Counted from the first letter of the stretch, positions 1 through 13,093 are shown. The stretch: DNA of 64,000 bases from Tubulanus polymorphus (GCF_964204645.1 NC_134032.1:1824916-1888915); one strand, 5' to 3'. Notes: generated by a model not told the origin, from the sequence alone. Numbers and translations are program-made.

Positions 1-432
1 AGTGGACGACTGGATGAGTGGACGACTGGACGAGTGGACGACTGGATGAGTGGACGAGTGGACGACTGGATGAGTGGACGCCTGGATGAGTGGCCGACTG
101 GATGAGTGGATGACTGGATGAGTGGAGTACTGGATGAGTGGACGACTGGACGAGTGGATGAGTGGACGAGTGGACGACTGGATGAGTGGACGCTTGGATG
201 AGTGGACGACTGGATGAGTGGACGACTGGACGAGTGGACGACTGGATGAGTGGACGAGTGGACGACTGGATGAGTGGACGCCTGGATGAGTGGCCGACTG
301 GGTGAGTGGATGAGTGGATGAGTGGACGAGTGGATGAGTGGACGAATGGATGAGTGGACGACTGGATGAGTGGACGACTGGATGAGTGGACGACTGGATG
401 AGTGGACGACTGGGTGAGTGGACGACTGGACG
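1..432. repeat. 16-bp minisatellite, GTGGACGACTGGATGA type
   Basis: The window opens inside a tandem array of a 16-bp unit made of two similar 8-bp halves (GTGGACGA and CTGGATGA). Units vary at a few positions (cgcctgg, ggccgac, gagtac) and some half units are dropped. The array fades out near 432. Its left end lies outside the window. A looser array with the same CTGGATGA/CTGGATTA words lies at 50890-51030. Confidence 0.93.
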
Positions 433-654
433 CCAGTCTCCTAGTAACCCAGTCGCTCAGAATACCATGTAACCTGCGCACGGTTTTCGAATCGCGTCAA
501 AATGAAGAACTGAATGGCACTATTAACGACGTATGGAATAAGTTCCTACACCCTTGCACTATTACCCGTATTCTAAACATGGGATGACTGGGCCCTGGCA
601 TGCGACTAAACCAATAAAAGCGTCGCGGGAGACTCCCATGATGTAGTTTTCAGT

Positions 655-975
655 TTAGATTTTCGGAACCGATTAAGTCGGAAAAATATCCAGTATTAGC
701 TCAAAGAAATGCTGTTTTTCATGAAACATGAACTAAAGTGATAGTCGAACAATGAATATTATTGATGTAATTATTATAATATTGTGTGTAAATCGATCAA
801 TCAAACTGACCAAATATAAATTCAACTTACGCAAACACGTAATGTATCCTAAACGCGACGAACAGCGCCTTCAAACGAACGACAGTCTGAAGGCGACAGA
901 CACACTCCGGTTCGGTATGTTTAGTGTAGGTGGTCGTTGGAGCGGTGAATTGATTAGGTCTCTATTACTTCACAA
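655..975. repeat. Dispersed repeat R1, diverged copy
   Basis: The right half, including the word CCTAAACGCGACGAAC, a purine-rich GGTGGTC..GGAGCGGTGAATT block and TAGGTCTNTATNACTT, recurs in the same order at 2811-2948. The left half (AAGTCGGAA..TATC.AGTATT) matches the other two copies more weakly. No open frame or terminal repeat is obvious, so the element class is unknown. Confidence 0.6.
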
Positions 976-2604
976 TGAATGCGATGAATAGACTCGGAAC
1001 TCTGGCGCGTACGAATAAAACTAGTGCATTTCTACTAAAACGAAATCGAGCGATTTGACATAACCCGCAAAGAATTCGGCCGGGAAAATTTTTTAGTGTA
1101 AAGCAGGTAATTTCTGATACAATATATCCAACTCATATATTGCAAAATCCGGTCGCTCAAAAGTCACTCGCGCTATCATGAATTCCGCGTCGGGCCGGAG
1201 CGCCATCCCGTGCCCGCCGAACTAACCTCCTCAAGTCTCCCGAGAAAACTCTACGACAAGTGTAAATTAGCGAAGGTGATATCTGTTGGATTTTCCTGAA
1301 CCATTCTCAGTGTCACCACAATCTACGAACCCAGAACCGTAATCTTCATATTATAACGATAAGGCGCCATTACGTAAAATAGTTAAACCCGATCACATGA
1401 CCAACAATTCTATTTTAACCCGGTTAATCGTCCTTGACCGATCGGATAGCCTATTTGAGATATATTTCCATTTCAGGTCTTTTGACGACCGTAGAACGTG
1501 TAATATAGTTAAATCCGAATTTGCTTTCATTCCAAATCACCATATTCAAGATGATTCTTTAGAAAAAAAGAAATTTAAATATTCTAATTTACGAATGATG
1601 TTGTTTATAAAGTCTTTTTTGAAAGGTAGCCTATTGGGGTAGCCTACCTAACATTCAAATATGCTTTTCGATTCGATAGCCGATTGAACGTGTGATGATT
1701 AAACTACGGCGCTGTTCATAAATGTCTCGGACGATTGAACCGGTTACAAGCGGGCTACAAGTCGGTTTTACATTTCATAATCCAGTTCATGAAATGAATC
1801 GATCTTTACGAGATGAATTATAATCCGGTAGAACTACTCTGAACTCAAATCCTTTAATATCGAGTGACCATATTTAACTTGAACAGAAATTTTAGAACTA
1901 TTGCGACAATAGAATATTGATTGGTCTACTTAAAACTCAAATACAAATCACTGGTCACAAATTAATACGAGGTAGGAGTACCAGGGTTCTACTGTATTTG
2001 AGTTTGCTGTAACGAAGGTCCACATGTTCAATAAGCCTAAACTAAACTAACCTAACTAGCTTCCTTTACTAACAATTAAAATGTTTGCTTACCTATTTAT
2101 GAGTAAGGCTTCACGGATTATTTTGAAAATGTATCCTTTCCTTGAAAGTCGCGGCGTCCAGATTCCACGAGTCATCTATCGGGTCAGTCGTCGGTTTAGT
2201 CAGCATGTATCGGCATCAATCAGGTCCTGGAGATCCAAAGCGAGGAAGGTGTGAAGTCCTTTGTGTGTATTCGTTGGGTTTTTTTTCGGCACGGCATTGA
2301 TGACAGTGATCAGGTCCCGAGGAGGAAGGGCTTATCCGCAAAAAATCCAACGAAACACCGTTAGAACTCCTAATTATACTCGATATATGGGCATCTAATA
2401 AATTCCCCTTTATAGTCGAGATACTTTTGGTTACTTTTTATCGTTTTCGTTTACCTAGATAGAATGTTTTGTGGCGACCGTGAAGGTTCCAGGCTGCGGG
2501 TTCGAATCCGGATACAGATTAGCAGTTATCCGAGTAATTCTACATTTTTGTCGAAAATGCGACTGAACTGAATAAATGCGAGATATAGAATCTCGACGAG
2601 TCTT
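976..2604. other. Gene-free AT-rich stretch
   Basis: Short frames only, none protein-like. One isolated tRNA B-box-like word (GGGTTCGAATCC, about 2498-2509) lies in a non-tRNA context, without a clear A box at the right distance, so it may be a SINE remnant. Confidence 0.5.
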
Positions 2605-2950
2605 TCATAAGAATATTTAGGCTGAATTGTCGAACCGAAAAGTCGGAACATTATCTAGTATTTCCTGCGTCCATTTAATCCAAGAATCTCAGCTTTTTAT
2701 AGTGAATGTAAATGAAAATGGAACAACATTGATGGTTAAGCTACGTGTACCTTAAAATGAAAACTTAAAACTCGCCAAATATAATTTCAACTTACAAATA
2801 TGTTCTGTATCCTAAACGCGACGAACCGCTCCTAGCACCGAACATCGACGAAGGTCTGACCAGATATCTGGTCACACACTCGCGTTTAGTATATTTCGTA
2901 TAGGTGGTCAGCGGAGCGGTGAATTTAATAGGTCTATATAACTTTACAAT
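2605..2950. repeat. Dispersed repeat R1, longest copy
   Basis: The left 150 bases, from ATAAGAATATTTAGGC through GTTAAGCTACGTGTACC, are nearly the same as 4584-4735. The right 140 bases match 848-975. This copy therefore joins the two shorter ones and probably shows more of the ancestral element. No coding capacity is visible. Confidence 0.75.
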
Positions 2951-3323
2951 AGAGCTGAAGAGAAGCCGCGTTAAGCCGGCGTAGAATCAGAAAACGAACA
3001 GATTAAAACCCATTCGCCAGTTAACTTCATCGAGTAGATGTTGGTTGTTGGTGTTTTCTGACCAGATTGTGACATTTTATTTCGGCAAAGAATCCGCTGC
3101 TAGGAATTGTGCAAGTCGAATGAAGAGAATCAACGTCGGTTTTCGCAGACGAATCGTCATTTCAGTCGCTCACTGATTATCAGGCGCCATCTAGCGCCTA
3201 TGCACGATAAGAACGCGTGACGTCATGACCAACGACCGTACGCTCCTGCTGTTAGATCGGTTATAGCTTTGCTACTATAAATACATTTCAACCATGAAAC
3301 AATGAAGAATATACTGTATTTGA

Positions 3324-3753
3324 AGGGATATCACCTCACCTGGTGAGGGGATATCACCTCACCTGATGAGGGGATATCACCTCACCTGATAAGGGGATAT
3401 CACCTCAACTGATGAGGGGATATATCACCTCATCTGATGAGGGGTATATCACCTCACCTGATGAGGGGATGTATCACCTCATCTGATGAGGGGATATCAC
3501 CTCACCTGGTGAGGGGATATCACCTCACCTGATGAGGGGATATCACCTCACCTGATGAGGGGATGTATCACCTCACCTGATGAGGGGATATCACCTCACC
3601 TGACGAGGGGATATCACCTCACCTGGTGAGGGGATATATCACCACACCTGATGAGGGGATGTATCACCTCATCTGATGAGGGGATGTGTCACCTCATCTG
3701 ATGAGGGGATATCACCTCACCTGATGAGGGGATATCACCTCACCTGATGAGGG
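3324..3753. repeat. Palindromic satellite, 18 units of 23-25 bp
   Basis: Eighteen head-to-tail units have the form GGATATCACCTCACCTGATGAGG. Each contains the inverted repeat CCTCACC..GGTGAGG or CCTCA..TGAGG around a 1-5 base centre, so every unit can form a small hairpin. Length changes come from GATATC versus GATATATC or GATGTATC spacers. Two isolated units lie on the opposite strand at 55255-55306. Confidence 0.95.
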
Positions 3754-4583
3754 TCGAGGAGTCACTGGGCTAGACACGAGAAAAAAATTGAAAAAACAGC
3801 ATTTTTGATTTAAAAAAAAAATTATTTTTCTTACGTCAATTCAATTAACAAGACCCATGAATTAAAACTATGGATACGAGACAACATAAACTTAACATTT
3901 TTTAGGATACGTAACTTCGATGTTAAGTGGCTTCTTAGAGACTGGGTATATAAACATATATACAAATACAACTCCGGGCTTATCATCGTCGTTCCTTCTC
4001 TGCACAGATTTAGCTAACTTGTGATAAGTTTCCTGATCCCCATGGCCATTTGCAAAGTCGTAACGCGAGTCTAACAGTTTTTAAATCTTAAGACTAACCT
4101 TAATTTGAGAGATTATCTAAGATATTGTCTAGTCATAACTGTTGAACTGGCTCCAGTGGACTTCAATCATCGATAAACATCACTTACGTACAATATAACG
4201 ATTATGAAATGACTAAACGGCAAAGGGTTACTACCAACCAAATTTCCGCATTTCAAATCAACTAATTTTAGTGAATTTGTATGTTGCACCACGGACACTG
4301 CTACTTTGTTGGTTTCCCCACGATATGATAAGAATTGCCCATTTTCTGTTGACGAACTATCAATCGAAATGGCGCTTAGCCACAAATGATGACATTTTCT
4401 TCTTGAAAGGTTGTCTAAGATTATGATTCGTTTCCTAATGAATCGACGCGTTTTTTTCGACGACTTCAATGCACGTTTCTTATTATAGCTCTACTGAAAA
4501 GACCGCAAACTTGGTCGTGGAGATTCAGTCTATATATCGCAGCACACATCGAGATGATAGAATGAATTTCTTATAGCTTGTAT
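3754..4583. other. Gene-free stretch
   Basis: AT-rich sequence with an A/T run near 3780-3830. A 100-residue open frame on the minus strand (4167-4469) has no recognisable motif and looks like chance. Nothing else is supported. Confidence 0.5.
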
Positions 4584-4735
4584 AAGAATATTTAGGCAAA
4601 ATTGTCGAATCGAAAAGTCGGAATATTATCTAGTATTTCCTGCGTCAATTAAATCCGAGAATTTCAGCTATTTTATAGTGAATGTAAATGATGATGGACC
4701 AATTGATGGTTAAGCTACGCGTACCTTTCTGAAAA
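4584..4735. repeat. Dispersed repeat R1, left-half copy
   Basis: This segment runs from TAAGAATATTTAGGC to GTTAAGCTACGCGTACC and matches 2605-2755 closely, in the same orientation. The right half of R1 is absent, so it is a truncated copy or the end of an element. Confidence 0.75.
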
Positions 4736-6133
<1,398 letters not shown>

Positions 6134-6142
6134 CAGTTTGTA

Positions 6143-7483
6143 TTACACCGAGTCCTCTTGTCGACCGTAGATTTTCAAGTAACCGTTTTTACCGGTCCGC
6201 ATTTCGGCCGCGGACGACGAACCGGACGCGTCGGCGTTGTTCGTAGCGCGTAGACTGGTCGCCTGCGTGCAGACGCTGGCACGCGGGCGCGCTCCGGGCG
6301 CCGATTGGTTACTGGCGGCGGCGGCGATCTCGGAGAACAGGCCGTCCGTCTGATTGGCCCGGTTATGCACGCATATGCAGAACAGACGTTTGAAAGTCTT
6401 ACGGAATTTCGTGCTGAACATACTGTACAGGATAAAGTTAATGGCGGCGTTTATTTGAATGAGTAAGTTTGTAAAGTTGCCCGCGATGCGGCGGTCGTTG
6501 TCTTGGCGAACGGTCAAGTCCTGTTTCCTGATAATCTCCGAGGATTTCATGAGTAACATGATCGCAGACGGTAGCTGGCAGATCAAGAACACGACCACGA
6601 CGCTGATGAGCATCACCGTAATTCGCTGTTGTTCCTGTTGGTGGCGCTCGCGTCGCGCGTCGCACGTCGACACGTCGACGCATATCATAGTCTTACGCGC
6701 TTTGTTGGCCTGCATCACCGAGTGTATGAGCAGCGAATTGAACACGGCCAGTAGGAGAAGCGGAATGAACGTGAACAGGGCCGTGTTGATCCAAAAATAG
6801 CCGATCTTCGCCAGCATCGTTCGGTAGGCGGTAGCGGCGAATTTGGGCGGTATGGTCGCGTTGGTTTTTCGGTCGACCAGTCCGTAGACGCATTTGTGCT
6901 CGAAAAAGTCCGGCAACGTGCACAGAAACGACACGCTGCACACGGCCGCTATGATCCACTTCGCCCGTTTGGTCGTGCAGATCACGCGGCCCTTCATCGG
7001 GTGACGCACCGCTATGTATCGCTCCGCGGTGAACGTTAACGTTAACCAGGTGCCCGTGTTGCTGAAATAGTTCGCCATGCAACGAACGACCGGGTAGAGA
7101 TTACAGAAAAACAAATTCAACTTCACGGCAGGGAAAGTCCGAAAGAACATGACAATAGATAGAAATAGGTAGAGAGTGTCTTGTAGAGCTAACATCGTCA
7201 GATAATAGTTCGTACTAGATCGCATCCACTTGCGGGTCAATACCGTCATGTTAACTACATTACCCAGAATTCCGCAAATGTCCACGAACACGGCTATCGG
7301 ACGCACGACTAACCGGACAGTGGCCAGTAGTTCTTTGGACCTCCGTTCGGCCTCGTCAGCGCTCATGTCCGAATCCGGATACATGTGCGATAGGTTGTAG
7401 TCGGCGCTGCCCACGCTGTAGTAGATACTTTCGTTCAACAGGGAAAGTTCGGGGGTGACGGCGAAATTGACCCCGGCCGTCAT
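6143..7483 (-). CDS. Class A GPCR, FMRFamide receptor / GPR139-like, intronless
   Basis: A 446-residue seven-helix receptor expected at the plasma membrane, coupling an extracellular ligand, most likely a neuropeptide, to G proteins. Helices run at about 56-82 (GN at 74-75), 93-114 (LALQD, D102), 131-158 (E154-R155-Y156, the DRY position), 174-191 (W176), 228-256 (P241), 288-312 (FLICQLP, the FxxCxxP switch at 299-305) and 336-356. Helix 7 has NFILY (349-353) in place of NPxxY, as is common in FMRFamide-receptor-like proteins. C198 in loop 2 and C127 or C135 are candidates for the conserved disulfide. N17, N30 and N208 are N-glycosylation sequons. C369 and C371 could be lipidated. The tail ends EDSV, a possible PDZ ligand. 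The ATG is the first after an in-frame TAG (7511-7513) and has G at -3. The whole receptor is one exon. Family placement is by motif only; the ligand is unknown. Confidence 0.93.
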   Translation of the reverse strand: MTAGVNFAVTPELSLLNESIYYSVGSADYNLSHMYPDSDMSADEAERRSKELLATVRLVVRPIAVFVDICGILGNVVNMTVLTRKWMRSSTNYYLTMLALQDTLYLFLSIVMFFRTFPAVKLNLFFCNLYPVVRCMANYFSNTGTWLTLTFTAERYIAVRHPMKGRVICTTKRAKWIIAAVCSVSFLCTLPDFFEHKCVYGLVDRKTNATIPPKFAATAYRTMLAKIGYFWINTALFTFIPLLLLAVFNSLLIHSVMQANKARKTMICVDVSTCDARRERHQQEQQRITVMLISVVVVFLICQLPSAIMLLMKSSEIIRKQDLTVRQDNDRRIAGNFTNLLIQINAAINFILYSMFSTKFRKTFKRLFCICVHNRANQTDGLFSEIAAAASNQSAPGARPRASVCTQATSLRATNNADASGSSSAAEMRTGKNGYLKIYGRQEDSV

Positions 7484-9049
7484 CTCGAGCGCGTAGAGAG
7501 TCGTTTGAATCTAAATGCTAAATATAGTTTTATTCCGAGCAATAGCGACACGTACAGAGGCTACTAGGATAGACAGATCGGGATCGGCTGCTGGAGGGTT
7601 AACAAACTCGCATCACACCGGACTGTTTGTATGAAAGCGTTGAATCACGTTGAGTGTCTCTTAGGGTTCTGTCCTCCCTCTATGGTAGGATTCGACTACG
7701 AATCCGTGAAAATCCGAACAAATCCATCCTTCCAAGCGGAAAACCCGTGATTTCACACGTCAAATCGAGGTTAGAAAGCAAATCTTCGCGATGAGTCAAT
7801 CCCGGATGATTTCCTCGCTTACCAGCGACGCTGTTCAGTCGGTGGCGGCTTTCAGCTCCACCGATGATGCGTAGCTTTCAGGTCACTTGCGATATATCGC
7901 CCCTAATGGCCGAGAATCGCAGACATCGTTGAAGAATCCTATAGGTGGCGCATCAGTCGTCGTTTTCAATGTTTTTATCGCTAAAACGAGAAAGACAGAT
8001 GAACAAATTAGAATCTTTTTCTAAAAACAAGTTTCCCTACACTCGACCTCGTGACCAAAGCCGTATATATGGAAATCTGATATCCCATCTAAAACTTGGC
8101 ACAACTTAGTTTACAGAGGCCGGTTTTATAGTCTGAAATTAACCCGAGCGCTAACTTAATTCATTTTCGATTGAGTTAAAGATGATACCGAACCGGGCAT
8201 AGGTGTATTGGAGACGTAATATGACTTATTGTAATGAGATGCTTGCATGCATTCGCGGTAAACTGTACAACCAACGTTATCGACACCAGTTTGAAATACA
8301 GTTCAGATTTCGGATTTTTATCAAATCATTATTACTTTTGAATATATACCGTTGATGTACGTATGGTGTTTGCCCCTTTTGCGCGACGGTTATATGTTTA
8401 TATACTCAAGGTCATCGTGGAGCCGCGTTCCTGACCAGAAATCTCATCATTTTTTTCTACATTCAATTTTCCCCGGACCGTCGAAGGTCGTTATGGAGCC
8501 TTGCTCTTCGCCGGAAATTGGGTGCTAGCCGTCGGCCTGAGTGCAGTATTAACCGACAGTGCGCCGGCTGTCAGTCCGATGACAAACTGCCCGCGTCGGG
8601 GTCAATCGTCGCGTAATTGCTAAGATTAACGCGGATTAATCAGGATTTGCTCCACAATGCGCGTTAATCCGGGATTACAAGGACCTGTTAGGAGATATCA
8701 AGAGGTCCTGTAATCATCCCTTTTCCTGCAACACGAAGCGACGACCGAGTTCTAAACAAAATGCGCATCTTCAACTGATTACCGCCGGTAACGGTTGTTT
8801 AATCAAACGACCTCGACCTTTATTTACACCCGGACTCACGCGCGAATTAATCCGCCCTAGATTGAAGTGTCGCCCGTCTCCCGCGCTGTTTCTTGTCGGT
8901 TGTCTACTGAGCGACAGCGCCCAACCCCTTTAACGTGTAATCTTTAAATCATTCATTGACATTAGACTTCACAACAGCAGGTGATCAAAGATTTGATGAA
9001 AAAGATATGGAGACGGCCGTGGTGGTATCGTAGTAAAAAGTATATCTAT
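7484..9049. other. Upstream region of the receptor, no other gene seen
   Basis: This should hold the 5' UTR and promoter of the minus-strand receptor, but no convincing TATA box or start site could be fixed. A diverged direct repeat lies at about 8408-8445 and 8484-8520 (AAGGTC.T..TGGAGCC....CCGGAAAT); the words recur in the tail of the 39-kb satellite. The lone GGTGGCGC word near 7946 resembles the end of family S. Confidence 0.45.
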
Positions 9050-9352
9050 CATTGATAATGATGATAAAAATAATGTTAGTAAAATATAGCGCAGGTGTCC
9101 TAAACGGAGGCCAGTTCAAATGTTAGCAAGCTAGTCTCCATATAAACCATTTATCAGACATCTCTCCCTGGGGAGATGTAACATCCGAGCAGCTGCTGGG
9201 CGCTCAGGAGTCATCTATCAGACCAGGTACACATTAACTCCTGGGTGGAGCGAGGTAATGAGGACCGAAGACACTACGGTAATATACGGGGTGCGAACCC
9301 CACGACCTGCACTCCCAGAGTCAAACGCTTTAACCACTCGCCCAAACCGCTC
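9050..9352 (-). mobile_element. tRNA-derived SINE, degraded copy
   Basis: Read on the minus strand, this has a decayed tRNA-like head (B box near 9295-9306, A-box remains near 9328-9350). A body follows that shares long stretches with 59110-59385 (CTCCCTGGGGAGATGTAACA, GCGCTCAGGAGTCATCTATC, CCTGGGTGGAG), then an AT-rich tail near 9050-9083. The A box is damaged, so the copy is probably silent. Confidence 0.8.
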
Positions 9353-9439
9353 ACTCAACTTAGTTAGTATTAGTTAATTGACTAGGCAGTTATCCTTTCT
9401 GCAAGGTTCATAAAATGATTCCATGGGCAATCTTTTTTA

Positions 9440-9575
9440 GGAAGTTATTCTCCTGGAAGGATCTTCGTAAATTGATGATGTCATGATATAAAGGGATTTT
9501 CGGAACCAGTTTCTGGATGGGCCATTCGCCTGGTAGTAATTCATGATGTCATAGGGGGATATCGAATCAGCTGCA
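9440..9575. repeat. Relics of the 65-bp GATGATGTCAT repeat
   Basis: Two words like those of the 39-kb satellite, TTGATGATGTCAT (about 9472) and TCATGATGTCATAGGGGGAT (about 9541), lie 68 bases apart, with TTCGTAAAT and GGGATTTT at the expected places. They look like an old dimer of the same repeat. Confidence 0.6.
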
Positions 9576-9962
9576 TCATTTCTGTCGTAGGGAGATTCAA
9601 GTAGTGCAGGAAGTCAGTGGTCTGATTCGAGATCTCAAAGCACGATGGGTATTCTGCGGAGGGGCCGACGTCATTGATCACGTGATCAGCCAGGCAGCCA
9701 TCTTGTTTTTCAGCGGTTTATCTAGTAGATAGCGATTTACCAGATCAGTGGTACGACACGGGTATAAGGTTGACATACAGCTCTGCTGATCCGAGGGTGA
9801 CAAGGAGGCGGACGGATAATCATCAATCTTGCTCAAACGACCAATATATAATCGATTACATTAATCTGTATCATTACTTTGCGGAAGAAGGAATGAAAAA
9901 AAAAACAGAAATGTGTCATTGAAATGCAGGACCAAGTTTCAGAGTTCAGAGTTAAATTTCAG

Positions 9963-10735
9963 GAGAGGGAAGGAGAGAGCCAGGAGGGCCAGGAGAGGGA
10001 GGAGAGAGGGAGAGGGAGGAGAAGGGAGAGGGAGAGCCAGGAGAGGGAGAGGGAGGAGAGGGAGAGGAGGGGGAGGGAGAGCCAAGAGAGGGAGAGGGAG
10101 AGCCAGGAGAGGGAGAGGGAGAGCAAGGAGAGCATGAGCCAGGAGAGGGAGAGGGAGAGCCAGGAGAGGGAGAGTGAGAGCAAGGAGAGGGAGAGGGAGA
10201 GCCAGGAGAGGGAGAGCAAGGAGAGCCAGGAGAGGGAGAGGGAGAGGGAGAGTGAGAGCAAGGAGAGCCAGGAGAGGGAGAGGGAGAGGAAGAGCAAGGA
10301 GAGCATGAGCCAGGAGAGGGAGAGGGAGAGCCAGGAGAGGGAGGGCCAAGAGAGTGAGGGAGAGGCAGGAGATGGAGGAGAGGGGAGATGGGGAGTCAGG
10401 AGAGGGAGAGCCAGGAGAGGGAGAGGGAGAGCCAGGAGAGGGAGAGGGAGAGCCAGGAGAGGGAGAGCCAGGAGAGGGAGAGGGAGAGCCAGGAGAGGGA
10501 GAGCCAGGAGAGGGAGAGCCAGGAGAGGGAGAGGGAGAGCCAGGAGAGGGAGAGGGAGAGCCAGGAGAGGGAGAGGGAGAGCCAGGAGGGGGAGAGGGAG
10601 AGCCAGGAGAGGGAGAGGGAGAGCCAGGAGAGGGAGAGGGAGAGCCAGGAGAGGGAGAGGGAGAGCCAGGAGAGGGAGAGCCAGGAGAGGAGAGCCAGGG
10701 GAGGGAGATGGAGAGGGAGGAGGAGAGGCACAGAA
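9963..10735. repeat. Purine-only satellite, GGAGAGGGAGAGCCA type
   Basis: About 770 bp on the plus strand are almost pure A/G with periodic CC. Units are built from GGAGAGGGAGAG plus CCA or CAA in steps of 6, 9 or 15 bases. Because nearly all steps are multiples of three and contain no stop, frames of up to about 300 codons open on both strands; these are not genes. The same sequence in the opposite orientation forms 27843-28485. The strand bias suits triplex (H-DNA) formation. Confidence 0.95.
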
Positions 10736-11280
10736 ATATAGTGAGATATCTCCGAGGCCAATCCGTATTTCTTTTCGTTTGCCAAGAGGGTTTTGTATAT
10801 ATAAGGCAAGGATTCATTAGTTCATATCACATGAACGCGTGGAAATGGCGGTGTCAATTATGGTCGGATTCTCAAACGGAGGCGAGGCAGTTTTCTATGT
10901 TCGGTAGGAGTCGACCGCGTGAATTCTATACGCACAGCGATATTCAAGCCATTCGTCCTTCATGTATATATTCGAGTTTCATCAGAGGAGTTATTTACAT
11001 TCTGTTAGGGCTTTAGATTCATTTCCAGGGTTCTGACGTGGGCGAGTTCCGTACAAATTTTGTCTGCCACTAATTTTTTCTGGGATGGTTGATTAACCTT
11101 TGGTCGCAATCGCGCGAAGGTGTAAAACAGAAGCCATACGACCGCGGGACTGGATTCTCATAGTCAAATCAAAGTCAAACAGTCAACCGTGTTTCTAAAA
11201 ACGATGTGGCTATAAACAGTACGTGACCGTAAGGTGATCTCCACGGGCTTGGCGTACGTGCGTAGGTTAGCGCACGCGCA
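10736..11280. other. Gene-free stretch
   Basis: No repeat or coding signal was recognised between the purine satellite and the next SINE fragment. Confidence 0.5.
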
Positions 11281-11378
11281 ATGCAGCAGAATTCTGACTT
11301 GCAATATTGGGATTCGAAACAAAAAGAAAAAATATCTGATGGCAGACCAGCGCTTTACCCACTGAGCCACAGAACACA
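11281..11378 (-). mobile_element. tRNA-like SINE head fragment
   Basis: On the minus strand the A-box-like TGGCTCAGTGGGTAAAGCG (complement of 11351-11369) is followed by a B-box-like TTTCGAATCCC (complement of about 11310-11320). Spacing fits a tRNA-type internal Pol III promoter. No clean cloverleaf can be folded, so a SINE head or tRNA pseudogene is more likely than a tRNA gene. It directly abuts the 11-bp satellite. Confidence 0.6.
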
Positions 11379-11381
11379 GCC

Positions 11382-11510
11382 ACGCCGACGTTACGCCGAC
11401 GCTACGCCGACGCTACGCCGACGCTACGCCGACGCTACGCCGACGCTACGCCGACGCTACGCCGACGCTACGCCGACGCTACGCCGACGCTTCGCCGACG
11501 CTACGCCGAC
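11382..11510. repeat. 11-bp GC-rich satellite (ACGCCGACGCT)n
   Basis: Nearly 12 head-to-tail units of ACGCCGACGCT, with single-base variants (gtt in the first unit, gcttc near the end). It is much richer in CpG than its AT-rich surroundings. Confidence 0.95.
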
Positions 11511-13020
11511 GAAAAATTCATTTATAACATAGCCTCGCCTAACCCTAATCCTATTCTTTCACGCGTGCGCGTACGTAGTCACCTACGGGTAGCCACGTTG
11601 AACTAAAAGTGGCCCGGAGTCTTATCAAACGCACACGGCCGTGGAAATGGAGTTCAATTAAACCCATGTAACATTGTAAGTAAATCGGGTTTAGAAATAA
11701 CGCCCGAAACTGTCGAACCAGTAATACAATTTTTTTGTCATTCTAAGTACGCCAGAATTAAACGGCCGGTCGAGAATATATGAAAACAAGAAAAAAATCG
11801 AGACATCATTTTTCATAGATCATAAAAGCTGATAGGAAAAGTGCAAGCGATAAACGGAGAGAGAGATGGATGGACGAGCTTGAGAGAATGCACCGTCTGA
11901 TGTTTGTTATCGACTCTTACCGCGTTAAGTATAGCCACCCACATAATATCTCTGCAATATTCCGTGTCTAATACTTCGTAAAAAAAGCCAGACAGTCTTT
12001 TTTCTTTTCGTTTTTCGTTTTTCCGAGAATTTATATCCCGCTTATTTTTTTCAGACCCGATAACCCACTCCCTGTCCATATACCGCTGACCACGCGATAG
12101 AAAGGCTCGCAATTCCGTTTTAGTTAGAAGTTTTCCTCCACCGCCAACCTTGAAAGATTCTGGATATAGATTTTGACACCGTTAAAACCGTTACAATAAT
12201 ATTTATATACATTGATACCTAATATACGTTAATGAAGGGGTTCAGCGCGATTCAATGCGCACTACGTCATCAATATTGGCGTTCCAAATAACAATTACAA
12301 TTGTGAATTTTGGCGTTTATTTTGTTTTGTAATTGATTCTATTTCATAAAAGTCTTATTTTATCTTCAATAGATTCTAATAATAATTTTAGAAAAAAGTT
12401 GTGTACTACGTCATCAATATATCGGGGATAGACTGGTTGCCGCTCAATTCAATTCAATTACCGATATTCGAATCCGAAACAACTTTATTGATCCATCAGA
12501 TTATGTAATCGCATTATCTATTGTCGACGATATTAAAAAAATCCGCATGTTCTTTTTGCAAGCGTCGACAAACTTTCAACTTAGTTTGCTTGTTTTCCTT
12601 CTGGGCGCGATATTAATGGAACGTAGGGAATTTTTGTCCAGATACAAAGCGTGCTGTAATGAAAACACGCGGCGTCCCGCAGCGCGCAGTCGATATGTTA
12701 AACGATAGTGTCGGATAGCGTGAAGTACGGACGTTATCGGCGTGTATTTCTATATGTTAACCTGACAGCTCTATCAATCCTGCGTATCAATATTGTGTCT
12801 CTCTCGCCTAGGGGGGAGAAAATGTTTTCATCATCGCAAAAATAATCCCCGAGCCTTCGAAACGAATTATGCCGCGTAAACAAGAGACTTAAGGGGTATG
12901 GGAAGATAGGGACGTGACAGGGTTGGAGACTTATATATGGGCGAAGAGAAAACATGGGCGATTGGAAATCAGGGCCGCACCTAGCGTTTTTGGGGAGGGA
13001 GAGAAATCCGAAAAAAGGGC
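11511..13020. other. Gene-free AT-rich stretch
   Basis: No coding signal. The 16-bp word ACTACGTCATCAATAT occurs twice, at 12261-12276 and 12405-12420, bracketing an AT-rich block with AATTACAATTGTGAATT. This might be a small degraded element, but I cannot define its ends. Confidence 0.45.
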
Positions 13021-13029
13021 AGTTCTAAA

Positions 13030-13093
13030 GGACATAAATTTTTGCAAGAAAGACATAAATTTTTGCAAGAAAGACATAAATTTTTGCAAGAAA
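13030..13093. repeat. Three perfect 21-bp direct repeats
   Basis: GACATAAATTTTTGCAAG plus AAA is repeated three times without change. Perfect identity suggests a recent local duplication. Confidence 0.92.

Noticed and set aside
3324-3753. CRISPR-like array of regular palindromic repeats
   Set aside because: There are no unique spacers: units follow each other directly with only 2-4 variable bases, in a eukaryotic setting. It is a satellite.
6438-7082. Frames of 81-129 codons in other phases and on the other strand at the receptor
   Set aside because: They overlap the clear seven-helix receptor and have no features of their own.
9924-10820. Open frames of about 300 codons on both strands
   Set aside because: They are translations of a purine-only satellite with steps divisible by three. 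Sense, antisense and shifted frames are all open, and composition is extreme (Arg/Glu/Gly or Ser/Leu/Pro only).
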